DNA of 64,000 nt from positions 11,451,764 through 11,515,763 of the forward strand of contig OZ024787.1 of the NCBI GenBank assembly GCA_964017065.1. The letters are read 5' to 3'. Under the pieces are notes generated by a model. The model had not been told where the DNA came from, searched no databases, and saw nothing but the letters and a program-made list of their open reading frames with translations. The number at the start of each line of letters is the position of its first letter. Position 1 is the first letter of the stretch. The translations under genes and the position numbers were made by a program. Positions 45,816-58,300 of the stretch are shown here, piece after piece. This DNA comes from Haliclona indistincta (Eukaryota > Porifera > Demospongiae > Haplosclerida > Chalinidae).

Positions 45816-47796
45816 TTATCATTGCCGATAGGCAATGATATGTAGGGATGACCTCGAATTAAGATGGCGGCTACTCATGTGTGAAAATTAGTTTTCGCAC
45901 ATATCTCTTCTGTTATACATTTCTATTGCATTTTAACTATCTCTGAGGGAATCTGAAGTGTAAGCGCTTGTAGGAAGTCCATGAAAGTCGCCGGGATTGC
46001 TTGCTTGACGACGAAAATCAAGATGGCGACTCTCAGGGAGCAAGTTGCAGATCTTCGCTGTTTTAGCGTTTAGCGAGATTCCAGACATCTAGGATTGATC
46101 AGACGATTGTTTTGAGCATGAAAATACCTTTGGCGAAGCTGGCAGGCGTTTCTAAAGTGGTAAAACAAAATCGCCGCCCACGCGAATTGTTCATCTTCTT
46201 TCTTCTTCTTCTTCTTCTTCTTCTTCTTCTTCTTTTGACAAGCCTAGCGCTGTCCTGAGTGAACGAATCACTATCAAACTTGCACCATCGCATGTATATA
46301 TATCTGGGGTAGTGCACTTAGTTCTTAGATAGGCATCAAACACTTCCAGAAGCGAGTAATCTTTGAAAAACATGGTTTTTGGACCGTTTTGGACAGTTAG
46401 GGCGACTCCATTAATTAACCCTCTTGTCGCTGCTGATCATTGACTCCGCCCACATCAGTTTTGAAACTGAGCTCGGTTTCTCGCTTTCTCTTTGCTCTGG
46501 GCGCTTCAGCGCGCAAGCTAGAGCCTAGAGGTATGAACAAGCAGTATACCATACACTGGGTAACACTGATCTTTCTATGCTGACATCATGACCCACGGCA
46601 GGCGCGAACCGGACGACGGTGTTGCTACCCGATCTCCGTAACTGAAGGTATAGGCTACTAGTTTCTTACACTACCCGGCGTAAGCTATACCCATAGGACC
46701 CCTGTGCTGTTGACAACTGGACATTGGTCATTGTAAAAAGCTAGAAGCCTCTGTGATAGTGATATCAACATCAACATGCAAGCCTGGGACTAGTCTACAG
46801 ACTAGCCATGCCATCATAGTGTTCCACTGAGTTGTTAGTGTTAGTCTCTTCTTCATCCATCACAGTGCTAAGAAATATCATGTTGTCAACTCATACTCTC
46901 AACCTCTCTAACTAATTTAAACCTTTTCATTATTCTTGTGATTGCCGATAATAACATTTAAACATTCCATGTTTCTTGACTCTCCGGCTGTCTAGAGGCT
47001 ATGTACCTTCTGATCTACTAGACTAGTACCTGCTGCTCACAGGGTTGTAAAAATGAAATAAAAGCTATAGCATAGAATACAGCTAATAAGTTCAAACTGA
47101 TAGTGATCAAAAAAGTAACAAAAACAAGTAAAGTAAAAAAGTTTTAATAAAAAAACTAAAAAGTGTAGGGATGACGCTTGCAAAAGTAAAGGAACAAGAT
47201 GGGATGATGCTTGCAAAAGTAAAGGAACAAGATGGGATGATGCTTGCAAAAGTAAAGGAACAAGATGGGATGATGCTTGCAAAAGTAAAGGAACAAGATG
47301 GGATGATGATGCTTGCAAAAGTAAAGGAACAAGATGGGATGATGCTTGCAAAAGTAAAAGTCCCAAGTATCCCTACATCAGCGGCTTGAAGGAGGACGCA
47401 GTCCGATGAAGTAATTGACAGTTGTAAAGAGGTATCTATGGTTTGGAGGACGCAGTCCGATTTAGTAATTGACGGTTGTAAAAGGTATAGGAAGAGCATT
47501 CCACATTTGTCAGTTGCATGTCATCGCAGCAAGCCGCTGATGTAGGGATACTTGGGACTTTTACTTTTGCAAGCATCATCCCATCTTGTTCCTTTACTTT
47601 TGCAAGCATCATCATCCCATCTTGTTCCTTTACTTTTGCAAGCATCATCCCATCTTGTTCCTTTACTTTTGCAAGCATCATCCCATCTTGTTCCTTTACT
47701 TTTGCAAGCATCATCCCATCTTGTTCCTTTACTTTTGCAAGCGTCATCCCTACACTTTTTAGTTTTTTTATTAAAACTTTTTTACTTTACTTGTTC
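45816..47796. mobile_element. Foldback-type element FB3 upstream of gene 6
   Basis: Same element as FB2 in reverse orientation: palindromic end (ATTGCCGATAGGCAAT core) and TGTAGGGATGACC at the left, AAGAAG microsatellite (46200-46235), unique interior, then 33-bp arrays at 47171-47360 and inverted at 47555-47750. It lies about 290 bp before gene 6, in the region that in gene 4 is ordinary upstream spacer (25450-25490). One array unit has an extra GAT. Confidence 0.8.
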
Positions 47797-47975
47797 TTAT
47801 TAGGTTTCAGTACGTAGAGATAGCTCCTTCCAAAAGAAATACACTATAACGTGTTCAAATTATGTATCTAATAACTTTATATGCACCATATTTTCCTTAT
47901 GTTCCAGTAAAATGTCTTATATTAATTTTGCATTGCAAAATTGCACATCCTCAGACACAGTTGGTCAGTAAAATA

Positions 47976-48087
47976 ATGCTAAACTTAGTACAAACTAAAT
48001 AAGGAAATAGCTAAATATACTATTACACAATGTACTTTATATGGTAATACATGAGTCATAGTAATAACAGAGGTCAGCTAGGTGATA
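47976..48087 (+). promoter_or_regulatory. Family promoter block of gene 6
   Basis: ATGCTAAACTTAGTAC through ACTTTATATGGTAATACATG to GAGGTCAGCTAGGTGATA, directly before the ATG at 48088. Only about 180 bp separate it from FB3, so distal control elements of its paralogues are displaced here. Confidence 0.45.
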
Positions 48088-51000
48088 ATGTCTGCTGAGA
48101 GTAAATGTTTGGAAGCATTCGTAATAGGTAACAAACAAGATGCTGAGAGACTGCTACCACAAATACAACAACCAGCTGACATCATGACAACACCATACTC
48201 AATACCAGGTATGATGTGGCATACTAGACTGGTCACTCTGCTCCACCTGGCTGCTCACAATGGCTGGAAGGATATCATTATTACCTTGATAACAAAGTAT
48301 AAGTGTGACACCAACTGTAGAGACAATTATGGAAACACTCCACTACACTATGCTGCTAAAAACAGTCATCTGAAAGTGGTAACGTACTTAATCAACAAAC
48401 AACGCTGTGACCCAATGACTAGAAACAATGATGGTAATACACCACTTCACATTGCTTGTTACAGTGGTAAAGCTTATATTGTCAGATATTTATTATCTAC
48501 TGGTAAAGTAAACCCACTGGCTAAGAACAAGCATTACGATATTCCAATGTACAATAATTATGGGAACAGACTACCTCTGCTTCACCTGGCAGCTCACCAT
48601 GGCTGGATGGATATCATCATTGAACTAATAACAAAATACAGGTGTGGCGCCAACCATAAGGACTCTCAAGGATGCACTCCACTACACCATGCTACTGAAA
48701 ACAATCACCTGGATGTGGTAAGGTACTTTGTCAATAAACAACACTGTGACCCAATGACTAGAGACAATAATGGTAATACACCACTTCACATTGCTTGTCG
48801 ATATGGTCACTTCAACATTGCCCAGTACTTCGTCAATGAACGATACTGTGACCCAATGACTAGAAACTATTGTGGTGACACGCCACTTCACAAAGCTTGT
48901 CAACATGGTGACGTCAACATCGTCCATTACTTCATCAATGAGCGACACTGTGACCCAATGACTGGAGACAATGATGGTAATACACCACTTCACATTGCTT
49001 GCAGTAACGGCAATACCCAAATTGTACAATACTTAGTATCCACTGGTAAAGTAGACCCACTGGCTAAGAACAGTTGTGATCTTACTCCAGTAGAGAAAGC
49101 TAGTACAAGTAAGAACAGTTATCATCTACTCAAATTGTTTGAGTCATTTAGACAATGCAAGAGAGACTTTCCTGTGCACACATACACTAAAGTCATCCTA
49201 ACTGGTGACAGTGGAGCTGGCAAGACCACCATATCTCAACTCATTCTTCTCCTAGCTAACAAAGCTGGCTTCTTTTCATCAGGTCGTGTTACTGATGTAG
49301 AATGCCTCACTGCTGGAATTATACCTCTCCATGTTGAGAGCAAGGTTAACAAAGTTGGTAACATGGTAATATACGATTTCGCAGGACAACAAGAGTACTA
49401 CTCTAGTCATGCTGCTGTACTGGAACGCATCATGAGAAATTCTGCTGCTCTCTTTGTTTGTATCGTAGACCTGACCCAGTGTATGGACAAGATCAGTGAG
49501 TCCATACACTACTGGATGAGTTTCATAGAGAACGCCTGCAGCTCAGCCCAGGGATCATCGCACGTCATCATTGTTGGCAGTCATGCTGACATGGTCAAGT
49601 CATCACAAGAGCTAAAAGAGAAGAACTCGCTAGTGGAGAGCATAGCAGAGAGCAGAGCGAAGCAACAGACGTGCAGAGGATTTGTAAGCATGGACTGTCG
49701 GCTGTCGAAAACAAAAGAAGCACGATATTTCCGCTCTCTCCTCTCAACCAGTCAACAAGCCTTACTATCATCCCAGCCCAGCATGAGTTTGTACTGTCAC
49801 GTGTTGTATGCTTTTCTTCGTACAAAGCTTGAGAAGACAAGCTGTACACTGCAAGACCTGACCTTTGCTCTCAAATTTGAGAAAGATTACTCCTACGAAT
49901 CCAACTTGCTCACGGAATCACTGGCATCTCTCGGTGACAAAGGGCTCATCTTGTTTGTACAGAACCAGGAGCATCCCCAGTCTAGCTGGGTGGTGGTGGA
50001 GAAAGAGACCTTGCTGAGAGAGGTCAATGGAACACTATTTGCTCCCGACAAATTCAAGCAGTATCGTCAAGTCGCCAGTAATACTGGTATAGTACCCATT
50101 GCGACCCTTGAGGAGTTGTTCCCACAGTACAGCTCAGAGATGCTGGTGGGCTGTCTCGAGAGTATGGAGTTCTGTCATCCAGTGGATCTCTCAGCACTTC
50201 AAGCCACTAACCTCAAAGCCTCAGTTTCTCCTCCACCAGGAGCCAGACATCTCTTTTTCCCAAGTCTTGTTAAAGAGCATCGACCTGGTGACCTCCCCTC
50301 CCCAAGGTTTGGCTGGTGTCTGGGGTGCAGTGACCCTCACCGGTTTTTCAGCAGTCGTTTCCTACATGTTCTTCTCCTTCGACTTGCATTCACATTTCCT
50401 TTGGGCAGCAAAAAACGTTCTCTTCCCCCCTCTCTGCATGGTCTCGAGCGACAGTGCAAGGTGTGGAGAAATGGAATCTGCTGGAAGAGTGTCTCTGGAG
50501 TGTCCACTATAGTAGAGATTATAGACCTCAATCGATGGGTCATTGTGCTGGTGTCTGAGAAGACCAGAGAAGTAGCACAGATATGCAGCAATGTCATCAG
50601 AATGATCCTCGACCTCCAACACCAGCTGTGTAGTGCTGTCACCACATGTGAATGTCTCATCTCTCCCTCTCTACTCGACCGCTATCCCTTTGATGCCTTG
50701 CCCGACACTGACCTATTTGATCTACCTACAGTAGCTAGGTCAATGCTTCTTCGTCACAAGCTTCTTTTGGATCGAAATGAAGGAACAAACGAGTACTCAA
50801 CAGATGAGGCTCTATCGTGTGAGCCTTACTACCTCTTGCAACCCTCCTCTGTGTGCCAGCTCTTCAATCAAAGCATGGCTACCCAGCCTGTTCCTGATTC
50901 CCTCCTCCAGGAGGTACTCAGGTACTGTCAGCTGCCCCAGCAGAAGCCTCGAGACCACAAGGAGCTCAGAGAGTGTGTTAACAAGCACAGTATATTTGCC

Positions 51001-51704
51001 GGCAGAAATCCTCTGGTGAGTTGCAGTGTGCAGGCTGTACTGTAGCATGTGATGGTATGTTTCTCTGGTGTGTACAGGAATTGGCTGAGATTGAGGAGAA
51101 AAACATCATCTGTCACACAGCTACTGCTACACAGCTACCCACAGCTACTGCTACACAGCTATCCACAGCTACTGATACACAGCTACCCACAGCTACTGAT
51201 ACACAGCTACCCACAGCTACTGATACACTGCTACCCACAGCTACTGATACACAGCTACCCACAGCTGCTGATACACAGCTACCCACAGCTACTGATACAC
51301 AACTATCCACAGCTACTGTTAGACAGCTACCCACGGCTGCTGCTGGTGTTAGTGGTGACGTCTCTAGAACACTCGGTGAGTACAATAGGAAGAGTTGCTC
51401 TGTGTTAAACGTTCATTTTTTATTCACAGCTGAGAATGACCTGTGTGATGTGTTGGCTGTGATTCATGATCTCAACGACTGGATAGACCTTGGATTACGA
51501 CTAGGCCTTCTCTATTCAACACTGAAAAGAATAGACCTTGAGCAGCGAGGCAGGATATCTAGCTGCAAGATAGAGATGCTCTCAGCATGGCTGCAGCAAC
51601 AAGACAATGTCTCACAGAAGGGAGTCCCTAAATGGAGTGTGTTGAGAGCTGCGCTGAAGCAAATGGGAGAGCATAAGACAGCTGACAGGATCCCCAGCAA
51701 CTGA
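48088..51704 (+). CDS. Ankyrin-Roc-COR-Death protein, gene 6 (8 ankyrin repeats)
   Basis: Exons 48088-51015, 51078-51375 and 51430-51704 give about 1166 aa. The ATG at 48088 was chosen because it matches MSAESKC in the paralogues; the codons before it are GTG ATA. Eight ankyrin repeats plus a degenerate ninth; Roc-like GTPase with P-loop GDSGAGKTT near 373 (Asp where the other copies have Tyr), DFAGQQEYY near 430 and VGSHADMV; COR-like region with LESMEFCHPVDL; linker exon with about ten TATDTQLP-type units; Death domain DWIDLGLRLGL, closest to that of gene 3. The only family member in unit 2, and with its relics it occupies the ACTR8 last intron. Confidence 0.88.
51112..51340 (+). repeat. 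Coding 24-bp minisatellite in the linker exon of gene 6
   Basis: About ten units encoding TATDTQLP and variants (TATATQLP, TAADTQLP, TATVRQLP). Because 24 is a multiple of three, length changes keep the frame. The edges of the array are the most diverged. Confidence 0.9.
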
Positions 51705-52308
51705 TGGTGATGTACTCATCATTGCGAGTGTGTGTTGTCCCTCTCATACAGGACCAGGAGGAGGAACCAAGACCCAATCATGACACTATTGTTTTTTTTT
51801 TTACATTTTGTCCAGATCAAGATTTTGTGTGCAAAAAATTTAGTGCTTTAATGTAAAAATTATGGTAATCACATGAAAGTTGTGCACCTCGAGAAAATGC
51901 GAAAATATTCATACACCAAATTTTACTGGCGCACAATCATCTGTAACGATCGAGTTGCTACTTAGTCAGTTGTTCATAAGCTTAATAACGGAGGCGTGGT
52001 CTGAAAAACCGCTACCACGTTTTCATGACATAATCGGAATATTTTACAGTAAAATAAACGGATATTTAGCGCATGCGTGTGCAGTAGATACCAGGCGCTT
52101 ATTTCTTCTCACTATAGCGCCTGGGTACAAGGCTAAGATCATACCTGCGCTTAAGCGCTCAAGGTATTAGAGAGCCCAGAGAAGTCACCATAGTCAAATA
52201 ACAGCATAGTTTTGAACGACGGCAGTGTAAACCCACGTGCGTTTTAGATGTTTGTGGTTATTAAATACGTGGTTAATTAAAGGTTTGAAATGTCGGTAAT
52301 TTGCCTAC
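51705..52308. other. Spacer between gene 6 and ACTR8 exon 13
   Basis: Has the 3' UTR intron motif and the TTTGTGTGCAAAAAATTTAG block, then at about 51948-52132 an inserted GC-richer stretch (GGAGGCGTGGTCTGAAAAAC) ending in GCGCCTGGGTACAAGG, probably a mobile-element fragment. No gene. Confidence 0.45.
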
Positions 52309-55300
52309 CCTGGGACTGGAGCAGACCTCTACTACAGAGCCGACTCCTTTGTTGAGTTGAGAGAGAGATGCCTCCAAGCATTGCTGCAGCATGGTGGCTG
52401 CTCCTGGGTAGGAGAGGCCTCCACCAATCAACAACACACTACCGTACAGCTTCTTCCTCATCTCATCTGAAGCTGTGAGAAGGGAGGAAAATTGTCAAGT
52501 ACACTACCCTAGTAAATTATATCTGGTATATTACGTGATGTTCAACTTTTCGTTTTTGACACGCAAGACAGAATTTCGTGAGTTAATTTTTGTTCTTAGT
52601 CAGCGAAGCAAGCCACACCTGGATGCTATTTCTTGACATAATCGCAGATAAAACTTCCTCTGGATTTAGTATCCACCGAGTCTGATCACGTACTATTGGC
52701 TGAAAGTAGTGTTTCCATAGTAAGATCGCACAAAGCACATGCTATTTTATCGCAAAGTGTTAGGCTAAATTTCGTATGCACATAATTTCGTTCTGGTACA
52801 AATGTAGACAAGTGGAACGAAAATTTAACCTCACAAAAGTTACCAGCTATGCAGTATGAATGAACGCATTTCACAAACCCTCGGCGACTACGCTCCATAG
52901 ACCATAGTTGGGGATTGCAGCAGGAGTTTACCACTAGTGCCAACCTGCTTATAGCTTATAGGCTGTAGCTATATTGAAACTGCACTGCTAACTAGTTATG
53001 GCTTTCAGAAGGAGCTTTGCAGGCTTGCAGCTAAAGCCAACCTGCTTACTATTGAAACTGTACTGGTAAACAGAAGACAGCAAAGTGCTGACCACAAGGA
53101 CAAGGTGTGTTAAGTGGGCGTGACCGTGAACACGAGTAGGTAGCCATTGATCTTGGCTTTTTCTTGAGATGTCTACGCACCCCCAGAGCTGTCCTGAAGT
53201 TTAGATGGAATCTACAAGTACCTAGGTAGTCAACTATGGGCACGTTTGTCGTCAGAGAGGTCCAAGACGGCCGTCAAGGTGAGCCAGCCATACATAACTC
53301 GAGAACGAAAGCACTTTAGCAAAATCCACGAGTCACATTGCAAGCCATTGTCATGCTAAGCCTGTTCATGTCTTTACCGAGTTCTAGAAGTGAGCGGTGG
53401 TCTCTGTAGTTCGATGGACAGAACGAATGAACGAATGAACAGCCTTCACGAAACCCTCGGCGTGTTGCACATTGCAGATTTAGCTCTTTAGTTAGCTTTG
53501 CAGCTAAAGCCAACCTGCTTGCTATTGAAACTGCACTGCTAACCAGAAGACAGCGAAGTGCTGACCACAACCGAGACAAGGTGTGTCAAGTGGGCGTAAC
53601 CGTGAACACTGAGTAGATAGCCATTGCTCTTGGCTATGATAGGCTTTTTCTTGAGATGTCTACGCACCCCCAGAGCTGTCCTGCTGTTTAGATGGAATCT
53701 ACAAGTACCTAGATAGTCATCTATGGGCGCGTTTGTAGTCAGAGAGGTCCAAGATGGCCGTAAAGGTGAGCCAGCCATACATAACTCGAGAACCAAAGCA
53801 CTTTAGCAAAATCCACGAGTCACATTGCAAGCCATAGTCATGCTAAGCCTGCTTATACCTTTACCGAGTTTCAGAAGTGAGCGATGGTCTCTGCAGCTCG
53901 ATGGACAGAACGAATGAACGACAAATGAACAGATTTCACGAAACCCTCGGCGTGTTGCACATTGTAGAGTTAGTTCCTTAGTTATGGTTTGCAGAAGGAG
54001 CTTTGCAGCTAAAGCCAACCTGCTTGCTATTGAAACTGCACTGCTAGCCAGAAGACAGCAAAGTGCCGACCACAACCGAGACAAGGTGTGTCAAGTGGGC
54101 GTGACCGTGAACACTGAGTAGGTAGCCATTGCTCTTGGCTTTGATAGGCTTTTTCTTGAGATGTCTACGCACCCCCAGAGCTGTCCTGCTGTTTAGATGG
54201 AATCTACAAGTACCTAGATAGTCAACTATGGGCGCGTTTGTAGTCAGAGAGGTCCAAGACGGCCGTCAAGGTGAGCCAGCCATACATAACTCGAGAACGA
54301 AAGCACTTTAGCAAAATCCACAAGTCACATTGCAAGCCATTGTCGTGCTAAGCCTGTTCATACCTTTACCGAGTTTCAGAAGTGAGCGATGGTGTCTGCA
54401 GCTCGATGGACAGAATGAATGAATGAATGAACAGATTTCACGAAACCCTCGGCGTGTTGCACATTGTAGAGTTAGGTCCTTAGCTATATGGCTTTCAGAA
54501 TTAGGAGCTTTGCAGCTAAAGCCAACCTGCTTGCTATTGAAACAGTACTGCTAACCAGAAGACAGCAAAGTGCTGACCACAAGGACAAGGTGTGTCAAGT
54601 GGGCGTGACCGTGAACACGAGTAGGTAGCCATTGCTCTTGGTTTTGATAGGCTTTTTCTTGAGATGTCTACGCACCCCCAGAGCTGTCCTGCTGTTTAGA
54701 TGGAATCTACAAGTACCTAGGTAGTCAGCTATGGGCACGTTTGTCGTCAGAGAGGTCCAAGATGGCCGTCAAGGTGAGCCAGCCATACATAACTCGAGAA
54801 CAAAAGCACTTTAGCAAAATCCACGAGTCACATTGCAAGCCATTGTCGTGCTAAGCCTGTTCATACCTTTACCGAGTTTCAGAAGTGAGCGATGGTCTCT
54901 GCAGCTCGATGGACAGAACGAACGAATGAGTGAACGACAAACTAAGTACCGTAACCCTCGCGCATGCGCCGAGGGTTAATGACAAAGCAAGTACCGTAAC
55001 CCTCGCGCATGCGCCGAGGGTTAATGAACGAATGAATGAACGAATTTCACGAACCCTCGGCGTTTGAGCACCGTTGCAAACATTGTAGAGTTAGCTTTTT
55101 AGTTATGGTTTGCAGAAGGAGCTTTGCAGCTACAGCCAACCTGTTTGCTATTGAAACTGCGCTGCTAACCAGAAGACAGCAAAGTGCTGACCACAATCGA
55201 GACAAGGTGTGTCAAGTGGGCGTGACCGTGAACACTGAGTAGGTAGCCATTAGCTCTTGGCTTTGATAGGCTTTTTCTCGAGATGTCTACGCACCCCCAG

Positions 55301-58300
55301 AGCTGTCCTGCTGTTTAGATGGAATCTACAAGTACCTAGGTAGTCAACTATTGGCGCGTTTGTTGTCAGAGAAGTCTAAGATGGCCGTCAGGTCATGCAA
55401 GCTAGGAACTCAAGAACGAAAGCACTTTAGCAAAATCCACGAGTCAGATTGCAAGCCATTGTCGTGCTAAGTCTGTTCATACCTTTACCGAGTTTCAGAA
55501 GTGAGCGATGGTCTCTGCAGCTCGATGGACAGAACGAATGAATGAGTGAACAAGAGTTCAATGGAACACATACCCTGTGCGCTATGCAAATGTGCAGAAA
55601 TTGTTGTGAATGCTAGTTGTATTGTGTACTGTGATCTATTGTATCGCCCATTAGAACAAAAGAATATTTTCACTACTGTAGACATAATTATAGTGTTCAT
55701 GAAGTTCTGAGCTCCTTTTGTGGCGGAGAATAATTTTTCTCGGAATCAAGGCAACACGAACTGCATTGCGTGCTGACATACTTTGCAACCGAATCTGCCG
55801 CTGCTCTGGTGTCTCAGAGGCAAGGCGATCGGATCTGTTTGGCGTGCTGACATTTCCAACTGGCAACAGCACAGGTGTTTTTCCTGTTACGAGCCATCCG
55901 TTTTGTTTCTCTGAGCAAAAACTAAGTACTGACATACGAGAAGCAATACTCACCGCAAAAATTCCTCTGCTTCCATAGCCTCTACAGCCTTCCATGAAGG
56001 CATTCTTTGTCTCTTTGACATAAGTTTCAACGCTCATGCATGCGGGAAGGTTGGGCGACACACCTCTAGTGAGTTACCGTATAATACTCATAATTAGCGC
56101 TGTATTATTGGATACTATGGCCATAGCACGCTGCAGAAGAGTCTGCCGACTTTGTAGACCACTTTAGAGGAGTAAGAATCTCTCAACACAGCTGTAGAGA
56201 AGTATTGTATGGTAAGTCCCAATCGACAAACACCAAACGGCCCTGTTTTTTGTACACACACATATATACATACATACATACGGACACGGACAAACGCTTA
56301 ACCCTCCGGCGCCTACGCGCCCAGGGTAATGAATGACAAACCAAGTACCGTAACCCTCGCGCATATGCGCCGAGGGTTAATGAGTGAATGACAAACCAAC
56401 TCGCAAACCAAGTACCGTAACCCTCGCGCATGCGCCGAGGGTTAACTAGAAAAAGGCAAGAACTATACAAAGGATTGATGGTTGAGGATTTTGCTAACAT
56501 GAGCAATCAATGCTGAAGTTGACTGCTTGATCCAGTGACAATATGGTGCCGTCAGGAGTACTGGAGAGTCTCTTGCAAGCCTCTGTGAGGTCTCCATTGC
56601 CGCCCTCTACACCTCCACTGCTTACTGTTCCTGATTTAGACTGCTGGGCCTGTAAAACAAAACTGTTATTACAAACACACAATAGTCTAGCTGCCTCACA
56701 GAGGGTCACTGGTAGAGTCAGGACACCTGTGCACTAAGCAGTGTCTATAGCTGCCTAACAAAGGGTCACTGGTAGAGCCAGGACACCTGTGCACTAAGCA
56801 GTGTCTAGCTGCCTCACAGAGGGTCACTGGTAGAGCCAGGACACCTGTGCACTAAGCAGTGTCTAGCTGCCTCACAGAGGGTCACTGGTAGAGCCAGGAC
56901 ACCTGTGGACTAAGCAGTGTCTAGCTGCCTCACAGAGGGTCACTGGTAGAGCCAGGACACCTGTGCACTAAGCAGTGTCTAGCTGCCTCACAGAGGGTCA
57001 CTGGTAGAGCCAGGACACCTGTGCACTAAGCAGTGTCTAGCTGCCTCACAGAGGGTCACTGGTAGAGCCAGGACACCTATGCACTAAGCAGTGTCTAGCT
57101 GCCTCACAGAGGGTCACTGGTAGAGCCAGGACACCTGTGCACTAAGCAGTGTCTAGCTGCCTCACAGAGGGTCACCGGTAGAACCAGGACACCTGTGCAC
57201 TAAGCAGCACGTGTCTAACAAGTAGTACAATGAACCCGGGGTAAGAATACGGATTTGTGCAGGGCAGTCAGAAGTACAGGCAGTGCACGCCCAGTGAACT
57301 GTCAAACTCACTTGTTCTGATGTCCAGTTTGTCTCATCGAATATATCCTCCAGCAGAGCAGTCTGTGTCGGCTGCCCAGTCATCAACTGGTGGTCATCTT
57401 GAAGACAGAACGTAGCAGGATGAAACACGCCCTGTAAACAATCAACGATATCATGATAACAACAGAGACCCCACCCACTTACCATCGGAGCATAGACAAG
57501 TTCGTCTGCAAACCACACCTTGTATTTGACTCCGCCTACACCCATATAAGGAACTATCAACTGCTCCTCTGCAATGCCCCACACAGTCTAAGAAGAGACA
57601 AGATCATCACGAGAGGGACAAGGTAACCAGCTCATGGGCTAACCATGTCATAATGACAATACCTCTCCTTAAGTTGCTGTAAGAGAAGAAAGTCCAATGC
57701 ACTCTCCTCAGAACAGTCTTTGTAAGGAAAATTAACCTAATAAGTCGAGGAAAAGTATCGAAATACTTGCAAGTTAAGGTCACCTTTATTGGTGGGTACA
57801 AAAGTTAGCGATTTTGCAAAATCTTTGAATTGGCGAGTACTAATTTTAACGTTTCCTTAAAATTTCTAAACCATGTAATGCATTTTTAGCAATTAAATTC
57901 GCTAAAATTAGTACCTGCTAATAATAGCCATAGTAAGGCTACTAAGGTACTAAAAATTAATAATACCTAATAGCCCTATAGTACTTGTAAAAATGTATTT
58001 ACATGTAAATGAAACTGCGCTTTGCAAGGTGATAGAAGAATTTACACTGACTCAGTGCATGATCTTTCAAATTGATCAGATAACAATGTGTACAGTCATA
58101 CATGGATGCTATCCTTTGAGTGACTGGAGAGCACTAGTTATTTCACTACAAGTGCATGTAGCTGCTATACTTACTCTCTGTAGTAGATAGTAGAACAGCT
58201 TCGTGATGCTGCTACCACCATACGAGACAGTCAATCTGATCGAGACACAGATACTGGTCATTGGACTGAATGTGACAATCCCTCACCTTGTATGAGGGTT

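Noticed and set aside
53049..54084. Minus-strand frames repeated in the 500-bp units
   Set aside because: They recur with each unit in different lengths, lack start and splice logic, and mutate like non-coding sequence.
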